A DNA stretch of 49,660 bases, taken from an uncultured SAR86 cluster bacterium (GTDB taxonomy: Bacteria; Pseudomonadota; Gammaproteobacteria; Magnimaribacterales; Magnimaribacteraceae). The DNA lies in assembly GCA_902618945.1 (NCBI GenBank), contig CACNCK010000010.1:1-49660 (forward strand), read 5' to 3'. Positions 24,807 through 34,821 of the stretch are shown here, piece after piece. Every line of letters starts with the position of its first letter. Position 1 is the stretch's first letter. The notes beneath the pieces are model-generated. The model ran no database searches, was not told where the DNA came from, and was given only the letters and a program-made list of their open reading frames with translations. The translations under genes and the position numbers were made by a program.

Positions 24807-25553
24807 ATGAAATCTTTATTGATTCTATCAAGCATGATCGCAGCTCCTCTATTTGCCGCCTCAGGCGGTGATTTGGATTCTGACGATTTTGTTGGCGTTT
24901 CCTTTTGGCTAGTTACAGCTGCTATGGCGGCTGCTACGGTTTTTTTCTTTGCGGAAAGAAGCAATGTAGAAGGCAAATGGAAAACTTCATTAACAGTTGC
25001 AGGTTTAATTTGCGGTATAGCTTTTTGGCACTACCTATACATGAGAGGTGTTTGGGTTGATACTGGAGAAACACCTACAGTATTTAGATATATAGACTGG
25101 TTATTAACAGTACCACTGCAGATGGTCGAGTTCTACTTGATACTTGCAGCAGTCACAGTTGTTGCTGGATCTTTATTCTGGCAGCTTTTACTTGGTTCAC
25201 TAGTCATGTTAATTTTTGGTTACATGGGTGAAGCAGGTGTTATGGCAGCATTGCCAGCATTCATCATTGGAATGGCAGCATGGTTGTACATGATTTATGT
25301 ACTATACATGGGAGCAGGTAAAACTGTCGTAGCCACCACCAGTGCCTCTGTCCAAACAGCATATAATTCAATGCTATTGATCATAGTAGTTGGTTGGGCT
25401 ATCTATCCTTTAGGTTATGTTTTTGGATACCTAATGGGTGCAGTGGATGCAGATACATTAAATTTAATTTATAACCTAGCTGATTTCATCAACAAAATCT
25501 TATTTGGTCTTGTGATTTGGAAGGCAGCTGTAGACGATAAGCAAACAGCTTAG
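24807..25553 (+). CDS. Proteorhodopsin, blue-tuned proton pump
   Basis: 248-residue seven-helix light-driven proton pump of the inner membrane with a cleavable-looking signal (1-18). Key residues fall at the classic positions: H75 (FWHYLYMRG), acceptor D97 (RYIDW), donor E108, and the retinal Schiff-base lysine K230 (ADFINKILFG). Position 105 is Gln (PLQMVE), the change that shifts absorption to blue, as in open-ocean variants; green forms have Leu or Met. GGGAG at 24796-24800 lies six bases ahead of the ATG and a terminator follows directly, so it is probably a single-gene unit. No carotenoid or retinal genes are in the window, so retinal must be made elsewhere or taken up. Confidence 0.97.
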   Translation: MKSLLILSSMIAAPLFAASGGDLDSDDFVGVSFWLVTAAMAAATVFFFAERSNVEGKWKTSLTVAGLICGIAFWHYLYMRGVWVDTGETPTVFRYIDWLLTVPLQMVEFYLILAAVTVVAGSLFWQLLLGSLVMLIFGYMGEAGVMAALPAFIIGMAAWLYMIYVLYMGAGKTVVATTSASVQTAYNSMLLIIVVGWAIYPLGYVFGYLMGAVDADTLNLIYNLADFINKILFGLVIWKAAVDDKQTA

Positions 25554-25573
25554 TTTATTTTCTTATAAATTAG

Positions 25574-25602
25574 AAAGAGGGCCATTTTGGCCCTCTTTTT
25601 TT
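25574..25602 (+). terminator. Rho-independent terminator after proteorhodopsin
   Basis: Perfect 11-base-pair stem (25574-25584 with 25588-25598, core AGAGGGCC/GGCCCTCT), three-base loop and a run of T to 25602. It sits 21 bases after the proteorhodopsin stop and between convergent genes, so it may also serve selO weakly. Confidence 0.9.
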
Positions 25603-25626
25603 ATTTGTATAAACAAGAGAAATATT

Positions 25627-27072
25627 TTATGTCCCACAAAAGGTTCTCCTTATTTTTTCCTTTTCAAGCGGGGCTTGAGAGTAAGATACATATTCTGATA
25701 CTTCTTTAAATGGATTTTTAAATACATCTATCATCTCTAACATTTTTGAAAAGTCATTTTCGTAAGCTAGATCGATAGCGAGTTGGACCTGATGATTTCT
25801 TGGAATATATACAGGATTAATTCGATTGAGATTCTCTGTTAAATTGGAGAGATCTTTATGCTCTTTTTTTAAAGCTTGCTCCCAATTATTTAACCAGGCA
25901 TTAATTTCTTTTTTCTCAGCAAATTGATTAAAAAATTCATCAGAGTCTTCAAAGAGGACTTTTGATAAGTTTCTGAAGGTAATAGTATAGTCTGCTTCAT
26001 TGTCCATCATTATTTTAAGAAAATTCCTCAGTAAAGTTTGATTCTCTTTTTTTCCACCATTTAATCCGATCTTTTCGCACATCAGATCAAGAATTCTTTG
26101 GTTAGTTTCTTTCGAAAAATTATCTAAGACCTCTGTGGCAAGCTCATTAGCTTTATCTGAATCTTTATCAATGAATGCAATGAGGCAACCTGCGAGAGAA
26201 GCAAGGTTCCATGAAGCAATGCTTGGTTGATTACCAAATGCATATCTACCATTTTGATCAATTGAACTAAAGACTTTTCCAGGGTGGTACTCATCTAAAA
26301 AAGCACATGGCCCATAATCAATAGTCTCTCCAGAAATGGTAAAATTATCAGTATTCATTACTCCATGTACAAACCCAACACTCATCCATTTTGATACGAG
26401 TTTAGATTGATTAGAAGCTACCCTTTTTAGAAGTTCAAGATAATGTTTCTCCGTTTCTCTTATTTCTGGATAATGTCTTTGTATAGCAAAATCAGCCAGC
26501 ATCTTGACATCATTTAATTGTTGTCTGGAAGCAAAATATTCAAAGGTTCCCACTCTCAAGTGACTTTTCGCTATTCGTGTTAACACCCCACCAGGTTCAA
26601 AAGTTTCTCTTACAACATGTTCTCCAGTAGCTATAGCCGCTAGAGCTCTTGAAGTAGAAACTCCTAGATAGTGCATTGCTTCGCTAAGGATATATTCTCT
26701 TATAACTGGTCCAAGAGCTGACCTACCATCTCCTTGTCTTGAAAACATAGTTTTACCAGAGCCCTTTAACTGTAAATCATATGTTCCATCTTTGGTGTTG
26801 ATTTCACCAAGTAAGACAGCACGACCATCCCCAAGTTGCTGAACAAAGTTTCCAAACTGATGCCCGGCATAATTCAATGCTATCGGAACGGAATCTTTTG
26901 GTAAACCATTACCAGAAAAGAAATTTGATACCTCTTCATCTTTTAACTTTATGCCGAGTGAATCAGCTAGATCCTCATTGAAAATGAGGGTCTTCGGATT
27001 CTTTACTGGTGTTGGATTCACCACTTGATAAAATTCCTCTGGTAAACCTATGTAAGAATTAGAAAGTTTCAT
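25627..27072 (-). CDS. selO: SelO/YdiU protein adenylyltransferase (AMPylator)
   Basis: 481-residue pseudokinase-fold enzyme that transfers AMP from ATP to protein Ser, Thr or Tyr and is linked to redox homeostasis. Seen: NYAGHQFGNFVQQLGDGRAVLLGE, LQLKGSGKTMFSRQGDGRSALGP, the inverted catalytic region with GVMNTDNFTISG and DYGPCAFLDEY, all diagnostic. The protein ends in FCGT, with a Cys near the C-terminus where eukaryotic homologues carry selenocysteine. Length is normal. Its ATG at 27072 stands alone, divergent from the dioxygenase gene. Conservation leaves little doubt. Confidence 0.95.
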   Translation of the reverse strand: MKLSNSYIGLPEEFYQVVNPTPVKNPKTLIFNEDLADSLGIKLKDEEVSNFFSGNGLPKDSVPIALNYAGHQFGNFVQQLGDGRAVLLGEINTKDGTYDLQLKGSGKTMFSRQGDGRSALGPVIREYILSEAMHYLGVSTSRALAAIATGEHVVRETFEPGGVLTRIAKSHLRVGTFEYFASRQQLNDVKMLADFAIQRHYPEIRETEKHYLELLKRVASNQSKLVSKWMSVGFVHGVMNTDNFTISGETIDYGPCAFLDEYHPGKVFSSIDQNGRYAFGNQPSIASWNLASLAGCLIAFIDKDSDKANELATEVLDNFSKETNQRILDLMCEKIGLNGGKKENQTLLRNFLKIMMDNEADYTITFRNLSKVLFEDSDEFFNQFAEKKEINAWLNNWEQALKKEHKDLSNLTENLNRINPVYIPRNHQVQLAIDLAYENDFSKMLEMIDVFKNPFKEVSEYVSYSQAPLEKEKIRRTFCGT

Positions 27073-27197
27073 ATATTTATTTTTCAGAGCAGTTTCATAA
27101 AGTCAATTATTTTGTTTTCCGAAAGCTACATATGTTAGTAGAATAATTAATGTCATCTATTTTAGATTAAGAATTATATAAATAAAGTCATACCAGA

Positions 27198-28052
27198 ATG
27201 AAAGTCGAACCACTAGATAGATCTTTCGGAGCAAAAGTTTCCGAATTATCTTTACCAGATCTTAATCAAGATGAAGTTCAAGATATTTATAAATTATGGC
27301 TTCAGTACGCTCTTTTAATTTTTCCACAGCAAAATTTAACTAATTCTCAACAGATAGAATTTGCAAAAAATTTTGGTGCATTAGAGTTTGACCTTTCTCC
27401 AATAAGTAATGTTCGGAATGATGGCTCGATAAGAGACGCGAATGATGATGATATTGTTAAGTCATTAAAAGGTAATATGGAATGGCATCACGATAGTACA
27501 TATATGCCTATTCAGGCAAAAGGCGCTGTTTTTACAGCCCATAAAGTGCCAAAAAAAGGTGGAGAAACTGGTTGGGCTGATATGAGAGCAGCCTATGAAG
27601 GACTCAGTGCCGCGATGAAGGAAAAGATTGAAGATTTATCAGCTTTTCACTCTTATGAATGGAGTCAAAAGGAAAGATTTGGACATAAAGATCCTAAAGT
27701 AAGTGAATTCAATAGTTATGGTTTCGACATTGATCCTAAGCCACTTAGACCATTAGTTAAAACTCATTCAGAGACAGGTCAAAAATGTTTAACAATAGGC
27801 AGACACATTAATAAGATTGAAGGCATGTCTGATCATGAGGCACAGAATCTTGCAAAAGAATTAGAAGAGTTTGCCTGTAGCAATGAAAATTGGGTTTATC
27901 ATCATTCTTGGGAAGTAGGAGATGCTGTGATCTGGGATAATAGATGCTTAATGCACCAAGCAAGCATGTGGGATTTAAATGAGGCAAGGATTATGTATCA
28001 CTCAAGAATTGAGGGAGATCCCATCTCAGAAGCTGCCTCAAACTATCTCTAG
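27198..28052 (+). CDS. TauD/TfdA-family 2-oxoglutarate/Fe(II) dioxygenase
   Basis: 284 residues. The facial triad is visible as H97-x-D99 (WHHDSTYMP) and H253 (CLMHQASMWD), with the 2-oxoglutarate arginine R264 or R270 (ARIMYHSRIEG). GKVPKKGGETGWADMRAAYE-like substrate-loop residues are also typical. Members oxidise taurine, 2,4-D or other alpha-substituted acids; substrate here is unknown and no sulfonate transporter is adjacent. The C-terminal stop abuts the stop of the convergent carboxyltransferase gene. Confidence 0.9.
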   Translation: MKVEPLDRSFGAKVSELSLPDLNQDEVQDIYKLWLQYALLIFPQQNLTNSQQIEFAKNFGALEFDLSPISNVRNDGSIRDANDDDIVKSLKGNMEWHHDSTYMPIQAKGAVFTAHKVPKKGGETGWADMRAAYEGLSAAMKEKIEDLSAFHSYEWSQKERFGHKDPKVSEFNSYGFDIDPKPLRPLVKTHSETGQKCLTIGRHINKIEGMSDHEAQNLAKELEEFACSNENWVYHHSWEVGDAVIWDNRCLMHQASMWDLNEARIMYHSRIEGDPISEAASNYL

Positions 28053-29408
28053 TCAAATATCCAACTCTTTGAAAAAGGGAAGTGCAATATTAGGAAACAT
28101 AATATAAGTTAACAGCATTTCGATCTTCTCGCTTAAATCAGGTAATTCGTAACTTTTGCATAAATCTTTCAATTCAGTCGCCATAATATCTAGTTCATTT
28201 TCATCATAACTATCGCCATCAACACCAATTAATTCAGCTCTTCTCAAAAGGTCAGGTTCTATCTCTCCAGGAAGTTTTCCGTATTTACCAAGAATTAGGT
28301 TTAAAGACTCATTGGATAAATTCTCATATCTTCTGCTGCTCATAATATTTAGGAGAGCTTGAGCTCCTACAATCTGCGATGCTGGTGTTACCAGAGGGGG
28401 ATATCCAAAATCTTTCCTAACCCGAGGTATTTCATCTTTGACCAGATCTATCTTATCTTCTTGTTTGTTAGCTCTTAGTTGAGATTCTAGATTTGACAAC
28501 ATTCCTCCAGGGACTTGTTTTACCAACATTGAAGAGTCAACTCCCTTAAGATTTCCCTCAAATTCAGAATATTTATCTCTAATGTCTTTAAAAAATGTAG
28601 AAACTTCTTCTAAGGCACTTAAATCCAGATTTATTTCCCTTTCTTGATTTTCAAAAATTGCTAACATAGTTTCTGTGGCAGTATGACCATAAGTCATGCT
28701 CAAGGAGGATATAGAAGTATCGATGTTATCTATTCCTGCTTCTATGGCTTTCATATTTGTAGCAGTGGACATACCGGTAGTGGCATGTGTTTGCATATGG
28801 ATTGGAATGGATAAGGTGCTTTTTAAATTCTTTACTAGCTCAAAAGCATCAAAGGGCCTAAGCAGACCCGCCATATCTTTAATTGCCAGTGAATCAGCTC
28901 CGGCATCTTCTATTTTTTTTGCTAGATCTAACCAAGTATTTAAATCATGAACAGGACTTGTTGTGTAAGCTATCGTTCCTTGTGCATGCTTACCTATTCT
29001 CTTTACTTCTCTTATTGTGAAATCAATATTTTCGAAATCATTTAATGCATCAAAAGTTCTGAAAATCTCTATCCCATTTTCTGCCGATTTTTCTAGAAAA
29101 TTCGATACTACTCTGTTTGAGTAATGTTTGTAGCCAACAAGATTTTGGCCACGAATTAGCATTTGCTGTGGTGTGTTCTTTAATAGAGAGTTGAAGGTTC
29201 TTAATCTTTCCCATGGGTCTTCATTAAGGTAACGGATACAGGAATCATAAGTAGCTCCTCCCCAGGTTTCAAGTGACCAATAACCCACTTTATCTAAAGT
29301 TGGAAGAATTGAAACTAGATCTCTTAAAGGTACTCTTGTTGCCAATAAAGACTGTATACCATCTCTTAAGACTACTTCTGTTATACCTACCGTTTTAGAA
29401 GATTCCAT
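28053..29408 (-). CDS. Carboxyltransferase, OadA/PycB N-terminal type, no biotin domain
   Basis: 451 residues of the HMG-lyase-like TIM-barrel carboxyltransferase family (oxaloacetate decarboxylase alpha / pyruvate carboxylase B). The barrel starts with EVVLRDGIQSLLATR, then ETWGGATYDSCIRYLNEDPWERL, the carbamylated-lysine block DSLAIKDMAGLL and the metal motif HMQTHATTG. The conserved domain 2 (PGGMLSNLE) follows. Full OadA carries a C-terminal biotinyl domain of about 100 residues with an MKM motif; it is absent, so a separate carrier protein is needed. No accC, accB or oadB is in the window. It is 26 bases downstream of the rhodanese gene. Confidence 0.85.
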   Translation of the reverse strand: MESSKTVGITEVVLRDGIQSLLATRVPLRDLVSILPTLDKVGYWSLETWGGATYDSCIRYLNEDPWERLRTFNSLLKNTPQQMLIRGQNLVGYKHYSNRVVSNFLEKSAENGIEIFRTFDALNDFENIDFTIREVKRIGKHAQGTIAYTTSPVHDLNTWLDLAKKIEDAGADSLAIKDMAGLLRPFDAFELVKNLKSTLSIPIHMQTHATTGMSTATNMKAIEAGIDNIDTSISSLSMTYGHTATETMLAIFENQEREINLDLSALEEVSTFFKDIRDKYSEFEGNLKGVDSSMLVKQVPGGMLSNLESQLRANKQEDKIDLVKDEIPRVRKDFGYPPLVTPASQIVGAQALLNIMSSRRYENLSNESLNLILGKYGKLPGEIEPDLLRRAELIGVDGDSYDENELDIMATELKDLCKSYELPDLSEKIEMLLTYIMFPNIALPFFKELDI

Positions 29409-29434
29409 ATTGCGCGCACTTTATATTTTATCTT

Positions 29435-29812
29435 TTACTGAGGCTTATCAACAGCAAAGTTATTATTTACCCATTCGCTAAAGCCACCTGACATTGATTT
29501 AACATTTTTGTATCCCATTTTCTTAATATTTTCTCCAGCTAAGGCTGATCTAAATCCTCCTTGGCAATACAAAACTATTAGCTCATCTTTATCTGTAACA
29601 ACGCTACTGATGTCTCTTTCAATGATCCCTTTTCCGAGATGTGTTGCACCAGTAATGAATCCCTGTACCCACTCTCTATCCTCTCTTACATCGATTAAAT
29701 AGAAATCTCTATTTTCTTCTAACATTGCATTAACCTGATAAATATCGCATTCTTCAACATTCTCCAGAGACGATTGCACTAGCTCCAAAAAGTTTAAGTC
29801 ATGATCTTTCAT
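29435..29812 (-). CDS. Single-domain rhodanese (thiosulfate sulfurtransferase-like)
   Basis: 125 residues with one rhodanese domain: DFYLIDVREDREWVQGFITGATHLGKG, then the active-site loop LYCQGGFRSALAG (catalytic Cys, about 85) and KSMSGGFSEWV. The active loop CQGGFRS is six residues, the size for sulfur rather than phosphate transfer. An N-terminal helix of about 20 residues precedes the domain. It may carry sulfane sulfur for cofactor or tRNA thiolation; the partner is unknown. It lies between the GDPD gene upstream and the carboxyltransferase downstream, all minus strand. Confidence 0.88.
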   Translation of the reverse strand: MKDHDLNFLELVQSSLENVEECDIYQVNAMLEENRDFYLIDVREDREWVQGFITGATHLGKGIIERDISSVVTDKDELIVLYCQGGFRSALAGENIKKMGYKNVKSMSGGFSEWVNNNFAVDKPQ

Positions 29813-29828
29813 ATAATATCCATTTTTA

Positions 29829-30572
29829 TTATTTCATCTTTTTTAAGTGATTTCTCAAAAAATAAGGTCTATTCGTAGTAATGGAGTCTACACCTTTTTT
29901 AAAGTAATACTCCGCATCATCTTTTGAGTTAACTGTCCAGACATGAACTGATTTATTAAAATTCCTCAGCATTTTAATAAGTTCATTATTAAATCTTTTA
30001 TGATTTTGAGCTCCAAGACCATCCGCTCCAATTGATTTAATAATTTCCTCTATCTTACTCGTCTTAATATTTTCATAATCAAAAGCTATTAACAAGTTAC
30101 ATTTTATATGTATATTATGTTCTTTAATGCGTCGTATAACTTCAGGATAAAAACTTATAACAGTTATTTGATCTAAAGCTACTTTCTGACTTTCTATCTC
30201 TTGAAGTAAGTAAGGGACAATAATCTCTCCAGTTTTCACTTCTATAAATATATCTTTATTGTGAGGAAGGATTGAAAAAACTTCTTTTATCTCAGGTATT
30301 TTTTCGGTTTTCCAATCCTTTCCAAAACCGTAAGAACAATCTAAAGACCGAAGTTCTGTAAAAGTCACTTCATCTATATTTCTATCGAAGCCGGTTGTGC
30401 GCATAGCCGATTTGTCATGGAAACAAACAATGCGCTTATCTGCAGTTAGCCTAACATCTAGTTCTATTCCATCAGCTTGCTGCTCAAAGGCCTCTGTAAA
30501 AGCTGAAATGGAGTTTTCGGGTGCATCTTCTGATGCACCTCTATGAGCAATTATTTTTGTCTTTAGTCCCAG
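29829..30572 (-). CDS. Glycerophosphodiester phosphodiesterase, non-canonical start
   Basis: GDPD hydrolysing glycerophosphodiesters to glycerol-3-phosphate and an alcohol. An ATG is available only at 30404 (191 residues), which would drop the catalytic N-terminus. Reading upstream in frame gives the missing part: [25 protein letters not shown] and CFHDKSAM, with H10/R11, E37/D39 and H52 in CTG numbering, then IFIEVKTGE. No ATG, GTG or TTG exists in frame before the TGA near 30605. The best candidate is CTG at 30570-30572 with AGGTGG nine bases ahead, giving 248 residues, the usual size, and overlapping nrdB's stop by 10 bases. ATT or ATA just downstream are alternatives. Confidence 0.82.
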   Translation of the reverse strand: MGLKTKIIAHRGASEDAPENSISAFTEAFEQQADGIELDVRLTADKRIVCFHDKSAMRTTGFDRNIDEVTFTELRSLDCSYGFGKDWKTEKIPEIKEVFSILPHNKDIFIEVKTGEIIVPYLLQEIESQKVALDQITVISFYPEVIRRIKEHNIHIKCNLLIAFDYENIKTSKIEEIIKSIGADGLGAQNHKRFNNELIKMLRNFNKSVHVWTVNSKDDAEYYFKKGVDSITTNRPYFLRNHLKKMK

Positions 30573-31798
30573 CTTAGAGCGCCACCTGTTTGATACTCGA
30601 TGACTCTTGTTTCAAAGAAGTTCTTCTCTTTTCTCAGGTCCATGATTTCCGACATCCAAGGAAAAGGATTTGTTGCACCTTCGAATTCTTCTTCTAAACC
30701 TATTTGTACAAGCCTTCTATTAGCTATGAACTGAAGGTACTCTTCCATCATGCCTGCATTCATACCAAGAATACCTCTTGGCATAGTATCCCTTGCATAC
30801 TGTATCTCTAATTCTGCACCTTCTAATATCATTTGTGCTGCTTCTTTTCGCATCTGCTCATCCCATAAATGAGGATTCTCTAATTTTATTTGGTTAATCA
30901 TATCGATACCAAAGTTCAAATGCATAGATTCGTCTCTTAAGATATATTGGAATTGCTCAGCAGTTCCAGTCATTTTATTTCTTCTACCCATTGATAGTAT
31001 TTGCGTGAAGCCACAATAAAAGAATATTCCTTCTAAGACGCAATAGAATGCAATTAGATTTTTTAATAATAACTTATCGGTTTCTTCTGTTCCTGTTACA
31101 AAACCTGGAGTTGATATTTCTTTTGTGTATTTAAGGCCCCAAGAAGCTTTTTTTGCAACGCTTGGTATTTCTCTATACATATTGAATATCTCTCCTTCAT
31201 CCATCCCTAGAGACTCAATACAATATTGGTATGCGTGTGTGTGTATAGCTTCTTCAAAGCTTTGTCTCAATATATATTGTCTACACTCAGGATTTGTTAT
31301 TAGACGATATATTGCGAGCACTAAGTTATTAGCGACCAAGGAATCTGCCGTAGAAAAGAACCCCAGGTTTCTCATAACTATAGTTCTTTCATCTTCAGTT
31401 AATCCTTCATTGGACTTCCAAAGAGCTATATCAGCAGTCATGTTTACTTCTTGCGGCATCCAGTGATTGGCACTGCCATCAAGATATTTTTGCCAAGCCC
31501 AATCATACTTAAAAGGCACCAATTGATTTAAATCAGCCCTGCAATTTATCATAGCCTTGTCGTCCACTTGAACTCTTCCTGCAAGACCTTCTAACTCTTC
31601 TTCTCCTTCTTTTGTATCTAATAATTCAAGAGATTCTTTAGCTTGTTTCGCTCTGATACCTGGCTCTGCTGGAATATGTTCTTCCATAGATTCATGAATT
31701 ACTTCGGGATTGGTTTGCTCTAAAGATGGTTCTTCTTTAAGCACAGGTTGAGTTTTTTTGGTTTCTTCTGGTTCTTTGTAATCGTCCCAATTTAACAT
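30563..31798 (-). CDS. nrdB: Ribonucleotide reductase class Ia beta subunit
   Basis: 411 residues from the ATG at 31798, chosen because AAGGAG lies seven bases ahead; the frame opens upstream to 31903 without conservation. The disordered head (to about 75) is followed by the ferritin-like radical-generating domain: [10 protein letters not shown] (first Asp), [12 protein letters not shown] with metal-binding E and H and the tyrosyl-radical Tyr, [11 protein letters not shown], and [10 protein letters not shown]. It ends in [10 protein letters not shown], the tail that docks to NrdA. It makes the diiron tyrosyl cofactor for ribonucleotide reduction under oxic conditions. The GDPD reading frame starts inside its last codons. 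Cotranscribed with nrdA. Confidence 0.95.
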   Translation of the reverse strand: MLNWDDYKEPEETKKTQPVLKEEPSLEQTNPEVIHESMEEHIPAEPGIRAKQAKESLELLDTKEGEEELEGLAGRVQVDDKAMINCRADLNQLVPFKYDWAWQKYLDGSANHWMPQEVNMTADIALWKSNEGLTEDERTIVMRNLGFFSTADSLVANNLVLAIYRLITNPECRQYILRQSFEEAIHTHAYQYCIESLGMDEGEIFNMYREIPSVAKKASWGLKYTKEISTPGFVTGTEETDKLLLKNLIAFYCVLEGIFFYCGFTQILSMGRRNKMTGTAEQFQYILRDESMHLNFGIDMINQIKLENPHLWDEQMRKEAAQMILEGAELEIQYARDTMPRGILGMNAGMMEEYLQFIANRRLVQIGLEEEFEGATNPFPWMSEIMDLRKEKNFFETRVIEYQTGGALSWD

Positions 31799-31814
31799 TC
31801 TTTTCTCCTTGTTT

Positions 31815-34682
31815 TTATTGACATGCATCGCAGTCAGGATCAAGCACTGAACATGCTGATGGTGCAGTCGTATTAGTTTGTAGTTGTACTTCAGGCTGAG
31901 CAATTGCCGAAACCGCGTTTAGCTCTCCTGTTGATATAGTTGATTTTTCTGTTGTTGTTGCTGACCTAGAGCGCAAATAATAGGTTGTTTTTAGACCTCT
32001 TAACCAGGCCATTCGGTACATGATATCTAATTTCTTACCACTCGGTTCATCAATATATAGATTCAAAGACTGACTTTGATCTATCCATTTTTGTCTCCTG
32101 CTTGCAGCATCAATTAACCATCTGGGTTCAATATCAAATGCTGTAGCATAGAGTTCTTTTACACTGTCGGGGATCCTCGATATTCCTTTTACGCTACCAT
32201 CATAATACTTGAGATCGTTTATCATTACTGAGTCCCAAAGACCCAATTCCTTCAGGTTATTAACCATAGGAATATTGGTAACCGTAAATTCGCCAGATAG
32301 ATTGGATTTAACATATAAGTTTTGATAGGTGGGCTCTATTGATTGTGAAACCCCGGTAATATTAGCAATTGTTGCGGTTGGGGCTATGGCCATAACATTA
32401 GAATTTCTTATTCCTTGCTTTTTTACAGTTTCTCTTAGACTATCCCAGTCCATCGTTGAGCTCTCGTCCATGTCTAGATAGTCATCGCCTCTACTTTCCT
32501 TAAGAAGCTTTATTGAATCTATAGGCAGGATGCCTTGGCTCCATAGAGATCCTTCATATGACTGATATGCGCCTCTTTCTTTTGCCAGATTACTCGAAGC
32601 TTTTATGGCGTAGTAACTTACCATTTCCATAGATCTGTCCGCAAAATCAACTGCCTCTTGTGAAGCATAAGGTGTTTGCAACATATAGAGAGCATCATGG
32701 AAGCCCATTATCCCAAGACCTATAGGTCTATGTTTCATATTGGAAGTTTCTGCTGCCTTTACAGCATAAAAGTTGATATCGATGACGTTATCTAACATTC
32801 TTATTGCTGTATTAATCGTTTTTTCTAGCTTCTCCTCATCCATTTTTCCATCTTTTATGTGATGAGTAAGATTGACTGATCCTAAATTGCACACAGCTAT
32901 TTCGTCTTGACTTGTGTTAAGGGTTATTTCGGTGCAGAGATTAGAAGAATGAACAACCCCAGTATGCTGTTGAGGAGATCTTAAATTACAAACATCCTTG
33001 AAAGTTATCCATGGATGTCCCGTTTCGAACACCATGGAAAGCATTTTTTTCCAAAGCTCTTTTGCTTCTACTTCTTTGAAGAACTGAATTTCTCCTGTTT
33101 GTGTCTGTGCTTCATATTCTTCATATCTTTTTTCAAAGTCCATACCATAAAGATCATGAAGATCAGGAGTGTCGCTTGGTGTAAATAATGTCCACTTTTT
33201 GTCTTCAGACACTCTTTTAAGGAATAAATCGGGAACCCAGTTAGCCGTATTCATATCATGAGTTCTTCTTCTATCATCCCCTGTGTTTTTTCTTAGCTCA
33301 ACAAACTCCTCTATGTCTACGTGCCAAGTTTCCAAGTAAGAACAAACGGCTCCTTTCCTCTTACCTCCTTGGTTGACTGCAACTGCTGTGTCGTTGACAA
33401 CTTTTAGGAATGGAACTACTCCTTGAGATTTTCCGTTTGTTCCTTTTATTTGTGATCCTAGCCCTCTTACTGGTGTCCAGTCATTTCCTAATCCTCCTGC
33501 CCACTTTGAAAGCATGGCGTTATCTTGGATTGCTCCATAAATACCATGGAGATCATCTGGAACTGTTGTTAGATAACAAGAAGATAGTTGAGAGTGCTTA
33601 GTACCTGAATTAAATAGAGTAGGGGTAGAGCTCATATAATCAAAACTAGACAAAAGATTATAAAATTCTATAGCTCTTTCTTCTCTTTTTTCTTCCCTGA
33701 GGGCTAGACCCATAGATACCCTCATAAAAAATACCTGAGGTAATTCATACCTTACTTCAGTATCATGAATGAAATATCTGTCATAAAGTGTTTGAAGGCC
33801 TAAATAAGTGAAGTTAGTATCTCTTGTCGCATTGATGGCCTCTCCTAGTTTCTCTATGTCCATTTCAAGCAATTCTGGATTGAGTATTTCGTTTTCTACT
33901 CCTTTTACTAAGAAGTTTCTCAAGGCTTGTGGATAGAGTTTCTCCATATCTTTTTGCGTTGCTTGCTTCTGCATCCCCAGGTAGGAGAGCGCCTCGGTCC
34001 TGATATTATCGAGTAATATTCTTGCCGTTACGTATGTATAGTTTGGTTCTTGTTCTACTAGGGTTCGTGAAGTCATCACTAAAGAAGTTCTTGCATCTTC
34101 TTCTGTCACTCCGTCATATAGGTTTTTGTTTGCTTCATCTATTATGTTCTGGGCATTAGTTCCTTCTAATCCTTCACAAGCTTCTGCAACCATGGTCTCC
34201 AGATGCTTTATATCAAGAGTATCTTCATGTCCATTTTCAAGAGTGATATTTATACCCTCTTTTTCTTCCTTTTGTGGTGCTTCCTTTTGTCTGAGCTGTT
34301 TTCTTTCTTCTCTATATAGGACATAGGATCTAGCTACCTTCTGTTCTCCCGATCTCATTAATTCCAATTCAACTTGATCTTGAATCTCTTCTATGTGAAG
34401 AGTACCTCCCGAAGGCATTCTCCTATTGAAAGTTTTAGTAACAGCATTTGCCAATTCATTGACTTCATTATGTATCCTCGTCGAGGCTGCTGCGGCTCCT
34501 CCTTCAACAGCCAAAAATGCTTTCGTGATCGCAATGGCTATCTTTTCTGCGTCGTAAGAAACCACTGAACCATTTCTTTTTATGACTCGCATTTGCCCTG
34601 GTGCAATGGCCGGCTTTACTTCTTTTTGAACTTCTTGCTTGTTTGTTTTGCCTTTCTCTTGAATTTGTGTAGATGATTCCAT
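31815..34682 (-). CDS. nrdA: Ribonucleotide reductase class Ia alpha subunit
   Basis: 955-residue catalytic subunit. One clear ATP-cone at about 30-120 ([22 protein letters not shown]), a second degenerate cone at about 150-235 ([27 protein letters not shown]), the ten-strand barrel with C in [12 protein letters not shown], the NLCTEI active site (Asn, Cys, Glu) and CNLGSVNL for the reducing disulfide. It ends CDACQ, the thioredoxin/glutaredoxin-interacting cysteine pair. Double-cone NrdA proteins, as in Pseudomonas, use one cone for dATP-induced shutdown. The ATG has AAGGAAAAAG ahead. Two NrdR boxes lie upstream. Confidence 0.96.
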   Translation of the reverse strand: MESSTQIQEKGKTNKQEVQKEVKPAIAPGQMRVIKRNGSVVSYDAEKIAIAITKAFLAVEGGAAAASTRIHNEVNELANAVTKTFNRRMPSGGTLHIEEIQDQVELELMRSGEQKVARSYVLYREERKQLRQKEAPQKEEKEGINITLENGHEDTLDIKHLETMVAEACEGLEGTNAQNIIDEANKNLYDGVTEEDARTSLVMTSRTLVEQEPNYTYVTARILLDNIRTEALSYLGMQKQATQKDMEKLYPQALRNFLVKGVENEILNPELLEMDIEKLGEAINATRDTNFTYLGLQTLYDRYFIHDTEVRYELPQVFFMRVSMGLALREEKREERAIEFYNLLSSFDYMSSTPTLFNSGTKHSQLSSCYLTTVPDDLHGIYGAIQDNAMLSKWAGGLGNDWTPVRGLGSQIKGTNGKSQGVVPFLKVVNDTAVAVNQGGKRKGAVCSYLETWHVDIEEFVELRKNTGDDRRRTHDMNTANWVPDLFLKRVSEDKKWTLFTPSDTPDLHDLYGMDFEKRYEEYEAQTQTGEIQFFKEVEAKELWKKMLSMVFETGHPWITFKDVCNLRSPQQHTGVVHSSNLCTEITLNTSQDEIAVCNLGSVNLTHHIKDGKMDEEKLEKTINTAIRMLDNVIDINFYAVKAAETSNMKHRPIGLGIMGFHDALYMLQTPYASQEAVDFADRSMEMVSYYAIKASSNLAKERGAYQSYEGSLWSQGILPIDSIKLLKESRGDDYLDMDESSTMDWDSLRETVKKQGIRNSNVMAIAPTATIANITGVSQSIEPTYQNLYVKSNLSGEFTVTNIPMVNNLKELGLWDSVMINDLKYYDGSVKGISRIPDSVKELYATAFDIEPRWLIDAASRRQKWIDQSQSLNLYIDEPSGKKLDIMYRMAWLRGLKTTYYLRSRSATTTEKSTISTGELNAVSAIAQPEVQLQTNTTAPSACSVLDPDCDACQ

Positions 34683-34723
34683 CTTTTTCCTTCTATTTGT
34701 GTTTTCTTCTTCTTTTTCTAATA

Positions 34724-34771
34724 TCCCTATATGTTGTGTCTACTTTTGAATATAGACACAAGATACTGTGT
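34724..34771 (-). promoter_or_regulatory. NrdR operator: two boxes 32 bases apart
   Basis: Box A at 34724-34739 reads TCCCTATATGTTGTGT on the plus strand, matching the NrdR consensus acaCwAtATaTwGtgt at nearly all informative positions. Box B at 34756-34771 reads ACACAAGATACTGTGT and fits the outer and central conserved bases. Their starts are 32 bases apart, three helical turns, the spacing of true NrdR operators. They lie 42-89 bases upstream of nrdA on its strand, so nrdAB repression by NrdR is strongly suggested. Confidence 0.8.
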
Positions 34772-34821
34772 TTTCACAAAAAACACAATACTATAAACAC
34801 ATAAATTTTCTGTTAATTTGT

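Noticed and set aside
29829-30404. GDPD starting at the ATG at 30404
   Set aside because: That start would remove the HRG and ELD catalytic segments that are intact and in frame just upstream.
31799-31903. N-terminal extension of nrdB
   Set aside because: The extension overlaps the end of nrdA and has no conserved sequence; the ATG at 31798 has AAGGAG before it.
34783-34798. Third possible NrdR box, ACACAATACTATAAAC
   Set aside because: Its right half does not match (no GTGT) and its 27-base spacing is wrong for NrdR; the pair at 34724 and 34756 explains the site.
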